Assembly (NCBI GenBank): GCA_012103295.1
Contig: WLXB01000005.1
Coordinates: forward strand, 1 to 64,000
Reading direction: 5' to 3'
DNA from: Alphaproteobacteria bacterium
GTDB lineage: Bacteria; Pseudomonadota; Alphaproteobacteria; Rhodospirillales; Rhodospirillaceae
Length of the DNA: 64,000 bases
Numbering within the stretch: the stretch's first letter is position 1; every line of letters starts with the position of its first letter. Below are positions 8,470-17,503 of the stretch, in pieces. The translations under genes and the position numbers were made by a program. The notes under the pieces are model-generated. The model was not told where the DNA came from. It saw nothing but the letters and a program-made list of their open reading frames with translations, and did not search any database.

Positions 8470-9150
8470 TTAGTCGATGACGTCGGCCGCGGTCCGTAAT
8501 GCCTCGACATCTAATAGCTCGACCTTGTCCGTGGTCGGTAGGGCAATACAGCCGGTCTCTTTGAGTTTAGTGAAACACCGGCTGACCGTTTCAATCGTCA
8601 GGCCAAGGAAATCACCGATGTCTTGTCGCCCCATGGGTAAGCTGATGTCGACCGTCGGCGCGGCGAAACCGCCTTGGCGAAACGACAAATACAGAAGAAA
8701 GGACGCGATCCGCCCGACGGCGCTCTTGCGGCCAATTGTGAACGTAAGCTCCATCGAACCGCGTAGAAAACGCCAGGTTACTTCGCTCATGGCGCGCCAA
8801 ACACTTGGGTCGTCAGCGGCCTTTTCGTCTAACACCGTGTGGTCGAGCCGAAGGAGTGTGCATTTGGTTAGGGTTTCAGCGCCGAGGCTGAACGTTTTCT
8901 CGAATGTGATGCCGAGAAAGTCGCCGGGAAAGAGAAAGGCCATAATTTGACGTTCTCCGGAAACGCTGTAACGGCTGAGCACCATTGTACCTTCCGCGAC
9001 ACAGTACAGGTGCTGTACCGGGTCACCTTCACTGAACAACGTTTCATGGGCGTTCAGCGTTAAGGTTTCCCCTTTCTGAACCAGGTCCAGTAAGACGGGT
9101 GGGGCCTTGAATAGAGGGTGAAGGGCGGACGGCGTTTTGGGTGTGGTCAC
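8470..9150 (-). CDS. Crp/Fnr-family transcription regulator (FixK-like, no Fe-S cysteines)
   Basis: A 226-residue regulator from GTG 9150, ten bases after the radical SAM stop; a longer frame to 9294 would overlap that gene. The cyclic-nucleotide-binding beta roll (about residues 30-140) contains LFSEGDPVQHLYCVAEG and MAFLFPGDFLGI. A dimer helix follows, and the winged HTH has MGRQDIGDFLGLTIETVSRCFTKLKETG with the E-x-x-S-R recognition-helix residues of FNR/FixK proteins. The N-terminus lacks the Cys cluster that binds the oxygen-sensing 4Fe-4S of true FNR, so it is more like FixK or Dnr and would need another signal. It is likely to bind TTGAT-type half sites. Co-transcription with a radical SAM enzyme suggests low-oxygen control of this operon. 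Confidence 0.85.
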   Translation of the reverse strand: MTTPKTPSALHPLFKAPPVLLDLVQKGETLTLNAHETLFSEGDPVQHLYCVAEGTMVLSRYSVSGERQIMAFLFPGDFLGITFEKTFSLGAETLTKCTLLRLDHTVLDEKAADDPSVWRAMSEVTWRFLRGSMELTFTIGRKSAVGRIASFLLYLSFRQGGFAAPTVDISLPMGRQDIGDFLGLTIETVSRCFTKLKETGCIALPTTDKVELLDVEALRTAADVID

Positions 9151-9160
9151 GACGGTGTGC

Positions 9161-10099
9161 CTATGAGCATGCTGCGCCACCGAGAACACAAAACCGGGCG
9201 CAATGAGGGTGATTGAGGGAGACGCTTTTTGCAGCATCCAACAGAGTCTGCCCCATTTCAAATTGCTCGTCATATGGCAGAAGGGTGCAAGCAATCACAG
9301 CTGGCGTGTGCGTTCCTTTGCGTTTAACGATCATGCGTGAAGTCGAGCACATAACGGTCTCTGGATCCACGTCGAGTATACCCCAGCACTCCGTGGTGAT
9401 TTCTGGAACATCCAGGGTCGCATCCATCTCAGGAAATAGCACAAGTTCGGACGGGTTGTGTGCATCGATCGACAGGTTAAGACGCGCGAATAGTGCATTA
9501 TAGCCGCGCCGCGCGTTCGTCTCGTCTTCATCAATGAAAGTGCGTCCGGCTACGTGTATTTTGATATCGTGCTCGTTCAGCCAAGATAGACCTTCCAGTG
9601 CCGGGTCCCAACTCCGTCCCCCCCGTTCAGCCTCATGTCCATCTTTGGTGTAGTGGTCAAGTGAAACGCGCACTATGAGTTGATCCCCATGTCGTGATCC
9701 TATTTCTTCTAACGTGCTAGCGCTCTTGAGCATTGGCATCATGGCATTTGTAAGAACCGTTACTTTGAAACCACGGGTCAGCGCATCTTCAAGCATGGTG
9801 GGCAGAAACGGATTCATGAACGGTTCACCCCCCGTGAATCCAATTTCTGATGTCCCCAGATTGTTATCCTGTATTTCATCTAAATACGCCGCGACTTCTT
9901 CGGCCGTGATGTATGCAAGGCTGTCGTTCTTGGGTGACGATTCGATATAGCAATTGCGGCAGGTCAAGTTGCACAGAGTGCCGGTATTGATCCAAAGCGT
10001 GTCTAGGGATTTTAGGGATATACTGGCGCGTGGCTTGCCGTCTGCCGTAATCAGCGGGTCTCGAAATTTTTCCTGTGCTAGAGTAGCGGCAGCGGTCAT
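9161..10099 (-). CDS. Radical SAM enzyme of unknown substrate
   Basis: A 312-residue protein. The 4Fe-4S/SAM motif CNLTCRNCY lies near residue 42, followed by GFTGGEPFMNPF (the GGE SAM-binding motif), and later LIVRVSLDHYT. The C-terminal third has further Cys residues (CWGILD, MCSTSRMIVKRKG, ACTLLPYDEQFE, HPHCARFCVLGGAACS) that may ligate auxiliary clusters, SPASM-like but not canonical. It resembles MoaA-like enzymes at the N-terminus but lacks the MoaA C-terminal GG. The start ATG 10099 follows CAGGAG with seven-base spacing; the upstream 25 residues of open frame were discarded. First gene of the operon with the Crp/Fnr regulator and the SDR. Substrate not deducible. Confidence 0.8.
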   Translation of the reverse strand: MTAAATLAQEKFRDPLITADGKPRASISLKSLDTLWINTGTLCNLTCRNCYIESSPKNDSLAYITAEEVAAYLDEIQDNNLGTSEIGFTGGEPFMNPFLPTMLEDALTRGFKVTVLTNAMMPMLKSASTLEEIGSRHGDQLIVRVSLDHYTKDGHEAERGGRSWDPALEGLSWLNEHDIKIHVAGRTFIDEDETNARRGYNALFARLNLSIDAHNPSELVLFPEMDATLDVPEITTECWGILDVDPETVMCSTSRMIVKRKGTHTPAVIACTLLPYDEQFEMGQTLLDAAKSVSLNHPHCARFCVLGGAACS

Positions 10100-10362
10100 T
10101 GCGGTCTCCTGTGGGGTCCAGACTGGCTTAGTATCGGTGTTGCCACACGATGATTCCGCTCCAGTCTTGACCAATCATAGCATCGGTTTCATTTGTTCCA
10201 GTAGGCCAATAGCCATACATCAAAAAGTATTGTTGTGCATGCTGTGCTGCAACCAAACCGCTTGGATTGTGACAAGCACAGGAATCGACTATGACTCACA
10301 TGTCGGTCATAGAGGTCTCGGACAGGTATTAGGGGTCGTTCGGGTAAAATAGGGGGCCTGCA

Positions 10363-10602
10363 GTGTCTGAGGAAAAAGCATCTATTCTTATGATGAAGGC
10401 AGCGGGTGAAGTGCGTCGAGCAGCGGAACTAGATAAGAAACGCGCGATCGAGCTCACCAGTGTTGCTGACTATCTTGAAAGCATGATCTTTGAGGACGAA
10501 TTGGATAAGGGGCGACGGCAGACGATTCCCAAACGCCTGAATCGAAGCAATCCCAGGTCAGTGAGATCGAGAAACTTGTCACCCCTTTCAAAGTTCGCTT
10601 AA
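10363..10602 (+). CDS. Small basic hypothetical protein
   Basis: A 79-residue frame starting at GTG 10363 behind an AGGGGG site. The N-terminal 45 residues are predicted helical (ILMMKAAGEVRRAAELDKKRAIELTSVADYLES); the C-terminus is Arg/Ser-rich and probably disordered. No family recognised. It stands alone 263 bases from the divergent radical SAM gene and about 85 bases before the three-PAS kinase. The good RBS and charge pattern support a real gene, but the length leaves doubt. Confidence 0.45.
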   Translation: MSEEKASILMMKAAGEVRRAAELDKKRAIELTSVADYLESMIFEDELDKGRRQTIPKRLNRSNPRSVRSRNLSPLSKFA

Positions 10603-10688
10603 CCCGCTAACAATTCGTACAAGTGAACCTAATCGGTAGACGGTATTTGTCATCTATCGCCCCGTAGTAAGGACAAGAGACAGAGCGT

Positions 10689-12596
10689 ATGCAGTCTGAA
10701 GTCGCACGAGATATGTCGGCTACCGATTCGATGCAAGCCATCTCCCTCGACATGGCGATTGATCTTGCGAATAGATCGCCGGCGCATCTTATGTTGCTTG
10801 ATTCTGAACGCCGTGTTTTTGATGTTAACGCCCGGTCCGAAAGACTTCTGGGCCAGACTGCAAGCGCTCTTCGCGGATCTGAACCGAACGGTATATTTGC
10901 CGCGATGCTCACACGGGTGAAGTCAATCGGCTATGAGCGGGCCGAGCGAGGCTTTCAACTGCAGCACGGTGGCGCCTGGTATGAGGCGCAAATTTTCACC
11001 ACCCAGTCCTCTAGTAATATTGAAAATGGCGAAATTCTGGTTCTGCGGGCGACTGATATTACGGATAGGAAGTCGGCAGAATTTCAGTTGTTGGAAAGTG
11101 AGGCCCGTTTAGAGGAAGCGACCCGTATCGCCAGCATGGGCACATACAAATTGTACTGGGATACCCAAAAAGTTATTTGGTCCCACCAGATGTATGAGAT
11201 TCACGGCATTTCTCCTGGTTCCGTTGATCCTTCTGGCGAGATCTATAATAAATTTGTGCATGCCGAGGATCTTCCGATCGTCAAATCGATGGTTCAAGAC
11301 CTTAGCGCTGGTAAGGAGATAACAGGTACAGAATACCGCATCGTCCGTGAAGGCGGCCCGTACCGATGGGTTAGGGTTGAGGGGCGTGTTCTTTTCGATG
11401 TCGATGGTGAGCCTTATGCGTCCTTCGGTACCGTGCAGGATGTGACTGAGGCAAAAAATCGTGAAGAGAAATTGCGTGATTTGGTGGAGCGGAACACGGT
11501 TCTAACAGAAGCTTTGCAGGCGTCGCCTGTGGGGGTCGCTGTCTTGACCCCAAATCCGGCGGGCCCGCAAATATTCTATGTCAACTCAGCTTTAGAGGAG
11601 ATGACCGGTTTTGGAGACAGCCGTCTCATTGGTATGTCTCTAGAAAGCATGAGGGGTGATGATACTGACACTGTTGTATTTGATGGTTTGGTTGCTGCGA
11701 TTCAATCGAGCCAGCCCATGTCCTGCGAATTAACATTGAGCCGGGAAGATGGGTCGAGTTTTCTTTGTCAAATCGAGCTAGCGCCCATTAGTGCACAAGA
11801 CGATGGCAGTGTGGCGGCTCACACCCTGATCGTGAGAGATGTTACCGATGATCGGCGGCGCACCGAAGCAATGATGGATGCCCAGAAAATGGAAGCATTG
11901 GGTAAGCTTTCCGGCGGTGTTGCCCATGAAATCAACAACCTTCTTCAGCCGATCATTACGTTGTCTGATCTCGGTCGCGAAGCCTGTCGGGAAGATGACG
12001 AGAAATTACTCAAGTATTTCGAAGTAATTACTGGAAGTGGGCGAAAAGCCCGTGAGGTCGTGCGGCAGATTCTGACGTTTTCTAGGCAAGATGCACCGTT
12101 GATCGGTTCGCATCAGGTTACGCCAATTGTCGAAGATGCCGTAAAGTTAGCGAAGAGCGGTCTTGTGCCCGGTCTGGACCTAAATTGTAACATTGAGATT
12201 GGCGACGCCCATGCGCTCGTGAACCCGACTCAAGTGTCACAGGTTGTTATCAACCTTGTCCGAAATGCCGCTGATGCCATGGATGGTCAGGGTGCAATCA
12301 ATCTGGGGTTGGTTAGGTTGTCTGAGGCCGAGGCCGACGGGGCACACCTTAAGAGGCCAGATCGTGGTTGGCTCGCGTTGACGGTCTCTGATACTGGCTG
12401 TGGTATCGACGAAGAGAGCCGCGCCCGTATTTTTGAGCCGTTCTTTACAACCAAACCGGTTGGACAGGGTACGGGGCTAGGCCTTTCAGTTGTTTATAGT
12501 ATTGTTCTGGGGTGGGGTGGTTCCATCAATATTGATAGCGAAGTTGATATGGGAACGACCGCGATGGTATACATCCCTGAGTTCATTGAGAAATAA
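10689..12596 (+). CDS. Three-PAS sensor histidine kinase
   Basis: A 635-residue soluble kinase. PAS-A (about 15-120) ends in [18 protein letters not shown] (about 130-255, PAS_3 type with [14 protein letters not shown]) ends in [19 protein letters not shown] (about 270-395) ends in [14 protein letters not shown]. The HisKA domain has the phospho-accepting His413 in [13 protein letters not shown]. The ATPase domain shows [13 protein letters not shown] (N box), [10 protein letters not shown] and [18 protein letters not shown]. No membrane segment, so it senses cytosolic cues, perhaps redox, light or ligands through the PAS domains. The next gene, 17 bases on, is a lone receiver that is its obvious phosphotransfer partner. 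It closely resembles the kinase at the window start in H-box and G-box. Confidence 0.93.
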   Translation: MQSEVARDMSATDSMQAISLDMAIDLANRSPAHLMLLDSERRVFDVNARSERLLGQTASALRGSEPNGIFAAMLTRVKSIGYERAERGFQLQHGGAWYEAQIFTTQSSSNIENGEILVLRATDITDRKSAEFQLLESEARLEEATRIASMGTYKLYWDTQKVIWSHQMYEIHGISPGSVDPSGEIYNKFVHAEDLPIVKSMVQDLSAGKEITGTEYRIVREGGPYRWVRVEGRVLFDVDGEPYASFGTVQDVTEAKNREEKLRDLVERNTVLTEALQASPVGVAVLTPNPAGPQIFYVNSALEEMTGFGDSRLIGMSLESMRGDDTDTVVFDGLVAAIQSSQPMSCELTLSREDGSSFLCQIELAPISAQDDGSVAAHTLIVRDVTDDRRRTEAMMDAQKMEALGKLSGGVAHEINNLLQPIITLSDLGREACREDDEKLLKYFEVITGSGRKAREVVRQILTFSRQDAPLIGSHQVTPIVEDAVKLAKSGLVPGLDLNCNIEIGDAHALVNPTQVSQVVINLVRNAADAMDGQGAINLGLVRLSEAEADGAHLKRPDRGWLALTVSDTGCGIDEESRARIFEPFFTTKPVGQGTGLGLSVVYSIVLGWGGSINIDSEVDMGTTAMVYIPEFIEK

Positions 12597-12613
12597 CGCT
12601 TCGCAATCTGTAA

Positions 12614-13021
12614 ATGGGTAAAACCGTGAACGTTCTTTTGGTTGAAGATTCTCCCGAAGTTAGCCTCTCTGTTCGAGAGATTCTGAGTGGTGCGGGTCAT
12701 ACTGTGGATGACGCCACTAACGGGCAAGAAGGGCTCGATAAGCTTTCGTCGGGGACTTACGACCTAGTCGTGAGTGATATCTGGATGCCCGAGATGGATG
12801 GGATCGCCCTGCTCAAGGAAATTCGTGGTGGCGGTAATGATGTGCCCGTTGTCGTTATCTCTGGCGGTGCGCCAAATGCACCGCTCACGTATACGGCTCC
12901 GCTGGCTTCAACTTTTGGCGCCAATGCCGTGATCTACAAGCCCTTCGAGAAAGAAGAGCTGCTCAAAACGATCGATGCGGTGATGTCTGGGGAAACAATT
13001 GCGCCAGGCGAGAGCGTATAA
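12614..13021 (+). CDS. Single-domain response regulator (receiver only)
   Basis: A 135-residue receiver. The acidic pair is ED (residues 11-12), the phospho-acceptor is Asp55 in VVSDIWMPEMDG, the Thr/Ser switch is in VVISGGAPNAP, and the conserved Lys is in IYKPFEKEELL. No output domain. It follows the three-PAS kinase directly and is probably phosphorylated by it. The inserted stretch NAPLTYTAPLASTFG between beta4 and alpha4 is a little longer than in CheY. It may act by protein-protein contact or pass phosphate to a phosphotransferase. Confidence 0.9.
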   Translation: MGKTVNVLLVEDSPEVSLSVREILSGAGHTVDDATNGQEGLDKLSSGTYDLVVSDIWMPEMDGIALLKEIRGGGNDVPVVVISGGAPNAPLTYTAPLASTFGANAVIYKPFEKEELLKTIDAVMSGETIAPGESV

Positions 13022-13022
13022 A

Positions 13023-13043
13023 ACACACCGTTGATTTAATCGG
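13023..13043. terminator. Weak hairpin between convergent genes
   Basis: The inverted repeat CACCG ... CGGTG (about 13025-13044) sits between the receiver gene and the convergent marR-type gene. The stem is five pairs without a strong T-run, so it is only a weak candidate. Confidence 0.25.
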
Positions 13044-13051
13044 TGCCAATA

Positions 13052-13486
13052 TTAGGCGCGGATAAGCTCTCTCAGAACCTTTTCCATATTAACGGCCAAA
13101 GCCCAGCGGTCTTGCTCTTCCAGCTGATCTACGGCCTCAGCAAGGGCCTGTAACGGGTCTTTGACCAACAGCTCTTCACCCAGCTCAGTTAGTACAAGGC
13201 GATGGACTCGTCGATCATTTCGGTCGGCGACTCGTTCCAGGTAACCCTTACGTACAAGCGCTGCCACGGTCTGGGATGCAGTCCCCTTGGTCGTGCCTTG
13301 AAAATTGGCAAAACCCGTCACCGTGCGTCGGTCTGTGGTTGTTTCTTTAAAGTAACGCAAAGCGGCCCATTGGGCCGGGTTTAGGCCAGGCGTGTAGCCT
13401 AGGTTGTAGCATGCCTTCCCGACCTGCTCGATCAGGCGGGCGAGGCCGCGGGATGACAATTTTGGATCAGGACGCACAGTAGACAA
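13052..13486 (-). CDS. MarR-family transcription regulator
   Basis: A 144-residue winged-HTH protein. The dimer helix (LARLIEQVGKACYNLGYTPGLNPAQWAALRYF) leads to an HTH (TVTGFANFQGTTKGTASQTVAALVRKG, about residues 58-84) and a wing with ADRNDRRVHRLVLTELGEELL. The DxRxxR-type wing is characteristic of MarR. The target is unknown, but a 7-bp palindrome lies 65 bases upstream (13551-13567) and could be an autoregulatory operator. The gene is divergent from pyrD with a 163-base gap. Confidence 0.9.
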   Translation of the reverse strand: MSTVRPDPKLSSRGLARLIEQVGKACYNLGYTPGLNPAQWAALRYFKETTTDRRTVTGFANFQGTTKGTASQTVAALVRKGYLERVADRNDRRVHRLVLTELGEELLVKDPLQALAEAVDQLEEQDRWALAVNMEKVLRELIRA

Positions 13487-13550
13487 AACGCTTTGCTAAA
13501 CCCCCAGGGAACGTGGCAACTATAACCATAAGCCTGTATTCAAATGAACA

Positions 13551-13567
13551 AAAAACCTATGGTTTTT
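13551..13567. promoter_or_regulatory. Perfect palindrome, candidate MarR operator
   Basis: AAAAACC-TAT-GGTTTTT, seven-base arms with a three-base spacer, inside the divergent marR-pyrD intergenic region. Size and position suit a MarR dimer site; no binding evidence. Confidence 0.4.
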
Positions 13568-13649
13568 CTATTACTTATTCAATCACGACCTATGCGGTTA
13601 TCCAATGACCACCATACTCCATCCCAGATTGATGAAGGGATGGGCATAG

Positions 13650-14735
13650 ATGCCTAATATTTATCCACTAATAAGGCCTGTTTTGTGGCGTTTGGATGCG
13701 GAAGTGGCGCACGGCCTAGCGCTTTCAGCACTTCGCGCTGCACCTGGATGGTGCCTGCCCTTTCCAGGAGAAGGTGACGGGCTGGAAACAACCGTTTGGG
13801 GGCGTGTCTTCTCTAATCCCCTGGGGCTTGCGGCCGGCTTTGATAAACATGCTCAAGCCCCATCCGCGCTCTATCGTATTGGATTCGGCTTTGTTGAAGT
13901 GGGAGGGGTGACGCTCCATTCGCAACTCGGCAATCCAAAGCCTCGGTTATTTCGTTTGACGGCAGATCAAGCTGTCATCAACCGGATGGGACTGAATAGC
14001 GTGGGTGCGGACGCCGTAGCCCAGAATCTATTGCGGCAGCGGCGGACTGAGTTGCCCGGGCCACTTGCCGTCAATCTTGGTCTAAATAAGGATGCCGTTG
14101 ATCCGCCAGAAGACTATGGTGCGCTTGCACGAAAGTTGGCTCCCCATTCGGAAATACTCACGATCAATGTGTCGTCTCCCAATACCCCAGGTCTGCGCGC
14201 CCTTCAGGACCCAAGCAAACTGATGGGCATCGTTAACGCGGTGCGCGACGGAGCCGAGACCGCGCCGGAGACACGACATCCCACAGTGTTGGTCAAAATA
14301 GCGCCCGACCTGGAAAGCGCAGATGTTGACGATATTTGTGACCTGGCCGTTAAAGAAAACTTCGACGGCCTCGTTGTGTCCAATACCACTGTTGCCCGAC
14401 CGCAGACTCTGCGATCCCCGGACTCCGGCGAAGTTGGTGGGTTGAGTGGTCGACCGTTATTCGAATCCTCTACGGCGCTTTTGAAGGACGTTTACGTCCG
14501 CACGTCCGGTAAGATCCCTCTCGTCGGTGTGGGCGGCATATCCTCATCAGAGGATGCGTACAAAAAGATCAAAGCTGGCGCCAGCCTTGTGCAGCTTTAC
14601 TCGGCGCTGATATTTGAAGGCCCCGCGCTCGTCGGCCAGATTAAAACTGGCCTCGCTCAATTGCTGCGCGCAGATGGTTTTACCACTGTTGCTGAGGCCG
14701 TTGGTTCTGCGCATCGAACAGGTGCTGAACGGTGA
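13650..14735 (+). CDS. pyrD: Dihydroorotate dehydrogenase (quinone), class 2
   Basis: A 361-residue enzyme that oxidises dihydroorotate to orotate with FMN and passes electrons to ubiquinone, in de novo pyrimidine synthesis. The N-terminal helix region (MPNIYPLIRPVLWRLDAEVAHGLAL) is the membrane-associating extension of class 2. FMN and substrate motifs follow: NPLGLAAGFDKHAQ, FVEVGGVTLHSQLGNPKPRLFRL, INRMGLNSVG, NVSSPNTPGLRALQ (with the class 2 catalytic Ser), VVSNTTVARP, GGLSGRPLF, GVGGISSSEDAYKKIKAGASLVQLYSALI. Length is typical. The stop overlaps the GTG of the HAD gene by four bases, so they are translationally coupled. Confidence 0.97.
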   Translation: MPNIYPLIRPVLWRLDAEVAHGLALSALRAAPGWCLPFPGEGDGLETTVWGRVFSNPLGLAAGFDKHAQAPSALYRIGFGFVEVGGVTLHSQLGNPKPRLFRLTADQAVINRMGLNSVGADAVAQNLLRQRRTELPGPLAVNLGLNKDAVDPPEDYGALARKLAPHSEILTINVSSPNTPGLRALQDPSKLMGIVNAVRDGAETAPETRHPTVLVKIAPDLESADVDDICDLAVKENFDGLVVSNTTVARPQTLRSPDSGEVGGLSGRPLFESSTALLKDVYVRTSGKIPLVGVGGISSSEDAYKKIKAGASLVQLYSALIFEGPALVGQIKTGLAQLLRADGFTTVAEAVGSAHRTGAER

Positions 14736-15598
14736 GGGCGCTCAAAGGGTTGTCAGAGATATCTGAAGAGTTCGATGGCTTTATTCTCGATCTGTGGGGG
14801 TTGATCCACGACGGTGTTACCGCCTATCCCGGCGTGGTCGACACGTTTAAGGCGCTCATCAAAAATGAAACTAAGACAATTTTATTGTCCAATGCTCCGC
14901 GCCGTAGTCGCCTACTGATAGACGGGATGACGGCGATGGGAATCGCCCCTGAGCTGTATGGCGATGTTTTTTCCTCTGGTGAAGCGACCTGGCAGGAGTT
15001 GACGTCGCGCAGTGACCCCTTTTTTTCTCGGCTGGGTCATCGCGCTTATCACATTGGCCCGGAGCGTGACGTTAGCGTTCTCGAAGAAACAGGTATTCAG
15101 CGTATCCAGAAAATGGAGCAGGCCGACTTTGTGCTCAACACCGGCCCTGTAGAGCTGGATCATGGCATTGAAGCCTATGAACCTGTGTTGCTTGAGGCTC
15201 TGGCGCGCGATTTACCAATGGTGTGTGCTAATCCAGATGATGTTGTAATGCGAGAAGGCCGCCGCGTCGTTTGCGCAGGTGCCATAGCGCGACGCTATGA
15301 GGCTCTCGGTGGTCGAGCGGTTTACCGTGGTAAACCTGATCCAGCGGTCTACAATTTGGCGGCCAAGCGATTGGGTATCTCAGACCGCAGTAGAATCGCA
15401 GTTATCGGCGATGCACTAGAGACCGATGTGTCGGGCGCCAATGCCTCTGGCCTAAAAGCAATCTGGTGTACAGGCGGCATCCATGGAGAAGCATTGGGGG
15501 TATCCTACGGCGAGGCGGTAGATCCAAAAAAGGCCGCACAACTGGCCGCCGAACATGACCGGGTGCCGTGGGCAACTATTCCCGGGTTTCAGTGGTAG
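14732..15598 (+). CDS. HAD-superfamily class IIA hydrolase
   Basis: A 288-residue HAD phosphatase. Motif I is DGFILDLWGLIHDG (DxWG-type, with Leu/Gly around the nucleophile Asp), motif II LLSNAPRRSRLL, and motif III/IV YRGKPDPAVYNLA ... VIGDALETDVSGANASGLKAIW. The C2-cap position (between about residues 70 and 190) assigns it to class IIA, as in the TIGR01459 group common in alphaproteobacteria. The start is GTG 14732 overlapping the pyrD stop. It is likely to hydrolyse a small phosphate ester, possibly a sugar or nucleotide phosphate; substrate unknown. Confidence 0.9.
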   Translation: MRALKGLSEISEEFDGFILDLWGLIHDGVTAYPGVVDTFKALIKNETKTILLSNAPRRSRLLIDGMTAMGIAPELYGDVFSSGEATWQELTSRSDPFFSRLGHRAYHIGPERDVSVLEETGIQRIQKMEQADFVLNTGPVELDHGIEAYEPVLLEALARDLPMVCANPDDVVMREGRRVVCAGAIARRYEALGGRAVYRGKPDPAVYNLAAKRLGISDRSRIAVIGDALETDVSGANASGLKAIWCTGGIHGEALGVSYGEAVDPKKAAQLAAEHDRVPWATIPGFQW

Positions 15599-16666
15599 GC
15601 GTAGACCGTGCCCGCAAGCGCTCCAGGGCTGCGAACACGGCGGGCCCAATCATTACGATCAATGCAATTCTGACGACATGATGAGTCGTGACAAAGGCGA
15701 TGTCCTGATCTAGCGCCAGTGCCATGAGGCTCATTTCCGTAACGCCCCCGGGCGCAAGGGCGAGGAGTAACGCCAAAGGTTCAACGTTAATGAGCGGTCC
15801 GATGAGCATTGCTCCAGCGCCGCTTAGAATGAGCATCCCTATAGTTGCCACCACCGCAAGCCCGATTGTCTTGCCTGTCTTGGCCAAGGTCAGGCCTGCA
15901 AACCGTGCTCCTACTGATGCACCCAAAACAACCTGTGCTATCGAAACGAGTATATCTGGCGGCGATGACGCAGTTAGGCCTGTTATGTGGAAAATGGCGC
16001 TGAGCGCAAGTGGTCCCGCAAGTGCCCCTGCAGGAAACTTGAACTTCATGCCAGCCCACAGCCCCACCAAACAGCATGCGGCGAGCACGCCGAGGTCAGA
16101 GCCCGAGACATCAATCATCGTTCGCCCGCCAGCTGTCGGACGCTCATACCCTGCCAGCATGACCATCAAGAAGGGAATAACGAAGGCTACAATAAGAACG
16201 CGTATCGTATGGGTCAGAGCAATTGTTTGTGGGTTGCCGCCGTTGTCGGAGCCGACTGCGGTCATCTCGGTCAGGCCACAGCGGGTAGGGCCGAAAAGAA
16301 CGCTGTGGCGCGGTCATAGCCGGCACGGCGCAAACACCACGGTACGAGCACGGCCAACAGAATTAAAAAGAGTGCAAGAATTGCAAGACTTGCAGCCCAG
16401 CGAACGATCTGATCCGCTAGGTCGGGCGTAAAGGCGCTTCCCAATAGCACCCCGATCACGGCGATCATGAGATGTCGCAAGTGTTTGGACATCGCAAGGG
16501 GTACGCCACTAATCGCAGCAATGGATGTCGCGGCCATGGCACCCAGCATCCACGGCAGCGGCAAGGATAACCAGAAGAAGGTGGCGCCGCCGGCTATGCC
16601 CAGGGCCAATGCTGTGCAGATGTTGCGTAAACTCGCTGGTGGTAACCCGCCGGGCGGATCCGTCAC
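15576..16666 (-). pseudogene. AbrB-type membrane permease disrupted by a frameshift
   Basis: Two adjacent frames together make one AbrB/Gneg-AbrB-dup protein of about 360 residues. The first part (16271-16666, 131 residues) carries helices such as FFWLSLPLPWMLGAM and ends in AFFSALPAVA then a stop. The second (15576-16265) resumes with MTAVGSDNGGNPQTIALTHTIRVLIV. Family members read FFSALPGGLTEMTAVG, and here the stretch CCCGCTGTGGCCTGACC (minus strand, near 16270-16286) breaks the GG codons by a shift of +2 or -1. The 3' half keeps the repeat signature LALAPGGVTEMSLMAL. The upstream start is GTG 16666, overlapping the nadK stop by four bases. Either a recent pseudogene or a sequencing error; the otherwise intact frames favour a very recent change or an error. 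Confidence 0.75.
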
Positions 16667-17430
16667 GGCAAGAATTGCTCTGCCAGTATTCGTTCTTCCA
16701 GATTGTGCTCCGGATCAAACAACAACGAGATCGACATGCTGCGATCTTCCTCGACTGTCACCTCCGTGACATGACGTACTTCCGCCCTATCGGCAACGGC
16801 ACTGACCGGGCGTTTATTGGCTTCCAGAATTTCAAACTTAATGACCGCGCTGTCTGGAACAATCGCGCCTCGCCAGCGTCTTGGCCGAAAGGCGCTTATT
16901 GGAGTAACGGCCAGAAGGTTTGCGCCGAGAGGCAGCACTGGGCCGTGGACAGAAAGGTTGTATGCCGTGCTCCCCGCCGGTGTGCAAACAAGTGCGCCAT
17001 CGCAGACCAATTCCTCCATGCGGCAACGTCCATTGATAGACACGCGTAGTTTCGCCGCCTGTCTGGACTCGCGCAGCATCGACACCTCGTTGATTGCAAG
17101 TTCTGAGGACTCTTGTCCGTTGGAATCTATGGTGTTCATTTTTAAGGGGTGTAATTGGACCGTATCGGCTTTCGCCAGTCGAGCCGGTAAGTCCGCCTCA
17201 TCGTAACCATTCATCAGGAACCCGACGCTTCCCCGGTGCATTCCAAAAACAGGCTTGGACAACGGAAGAAAGGCATGCAGCGTTTCAAGCATATATCCGT
17301 CACCACCGAGGGCGACGATCACATCTGCATCTTCAGGACTAACGTGGCCGTAGCGTTCACGCAGGCTGGCTAACGCCGCTTGGGCTGGATCGCTATCTGT
17401 GGCCACAAAGGCAACGCTGGGTTTGCTCAT
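16663..17430 (-). CDS. nadK: NAD kinase
   Basis: A 255-residue ATP-NAD kinase that phosphorylates NAD to NADP. It shows the GGDG nucleotide-binding motif ([18 protein letters not shown]), NDE-type residues replaced by [42 protein letters not shown] (the conserved TPAGSTAY segment) and [15 protein letters not shown]. The compact length without an N-terminal extension is usual in alphaproteobacteria. The gene precedes the AbrB-type gene on the same strand with a four-base overlap. Divergence from MoaA is not present; moaA lies upstream on the same strand 73 bases away. Confidence 0.96.
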   Translation of the reverse strand: MSKPSVAFVATDSDPAQAALASLRERYGHVSPEDADVIVALGGDGYMLETLHAFLPLSKPVFGMHRGSVGFLMNGYDEADLPARLAKADTVQLHPLKMNTIDSNGQESSELAINEVSMLRESRQAAKLRVSINGRCRMEELVCDGALVCTPAGSTAYNLSVHGPVLPLGANLLAVTPISAFRPRRWRGAIVPDSAVIKFEILEANKRPVSAVADRAEVRHVTEVTVEEDRSMSISLLFDPEHNLEERILAEQFLP

Positions 17431-17503
17431 AGTCGCACCGGAGTCGATTAAAATGAACGGCGGGTTGGTTGAGGCGAAGTATATAGACGGAAAAGAGTGG
17501 AGC

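Noticed and set aside
9151..9294. Extended start of the Crp/Fnr regulator at 9294
   Set aside because: It would overlap the radical SAM 3' end and adds non-homologous residues; GTG 9150 directly after that stop is more likely.
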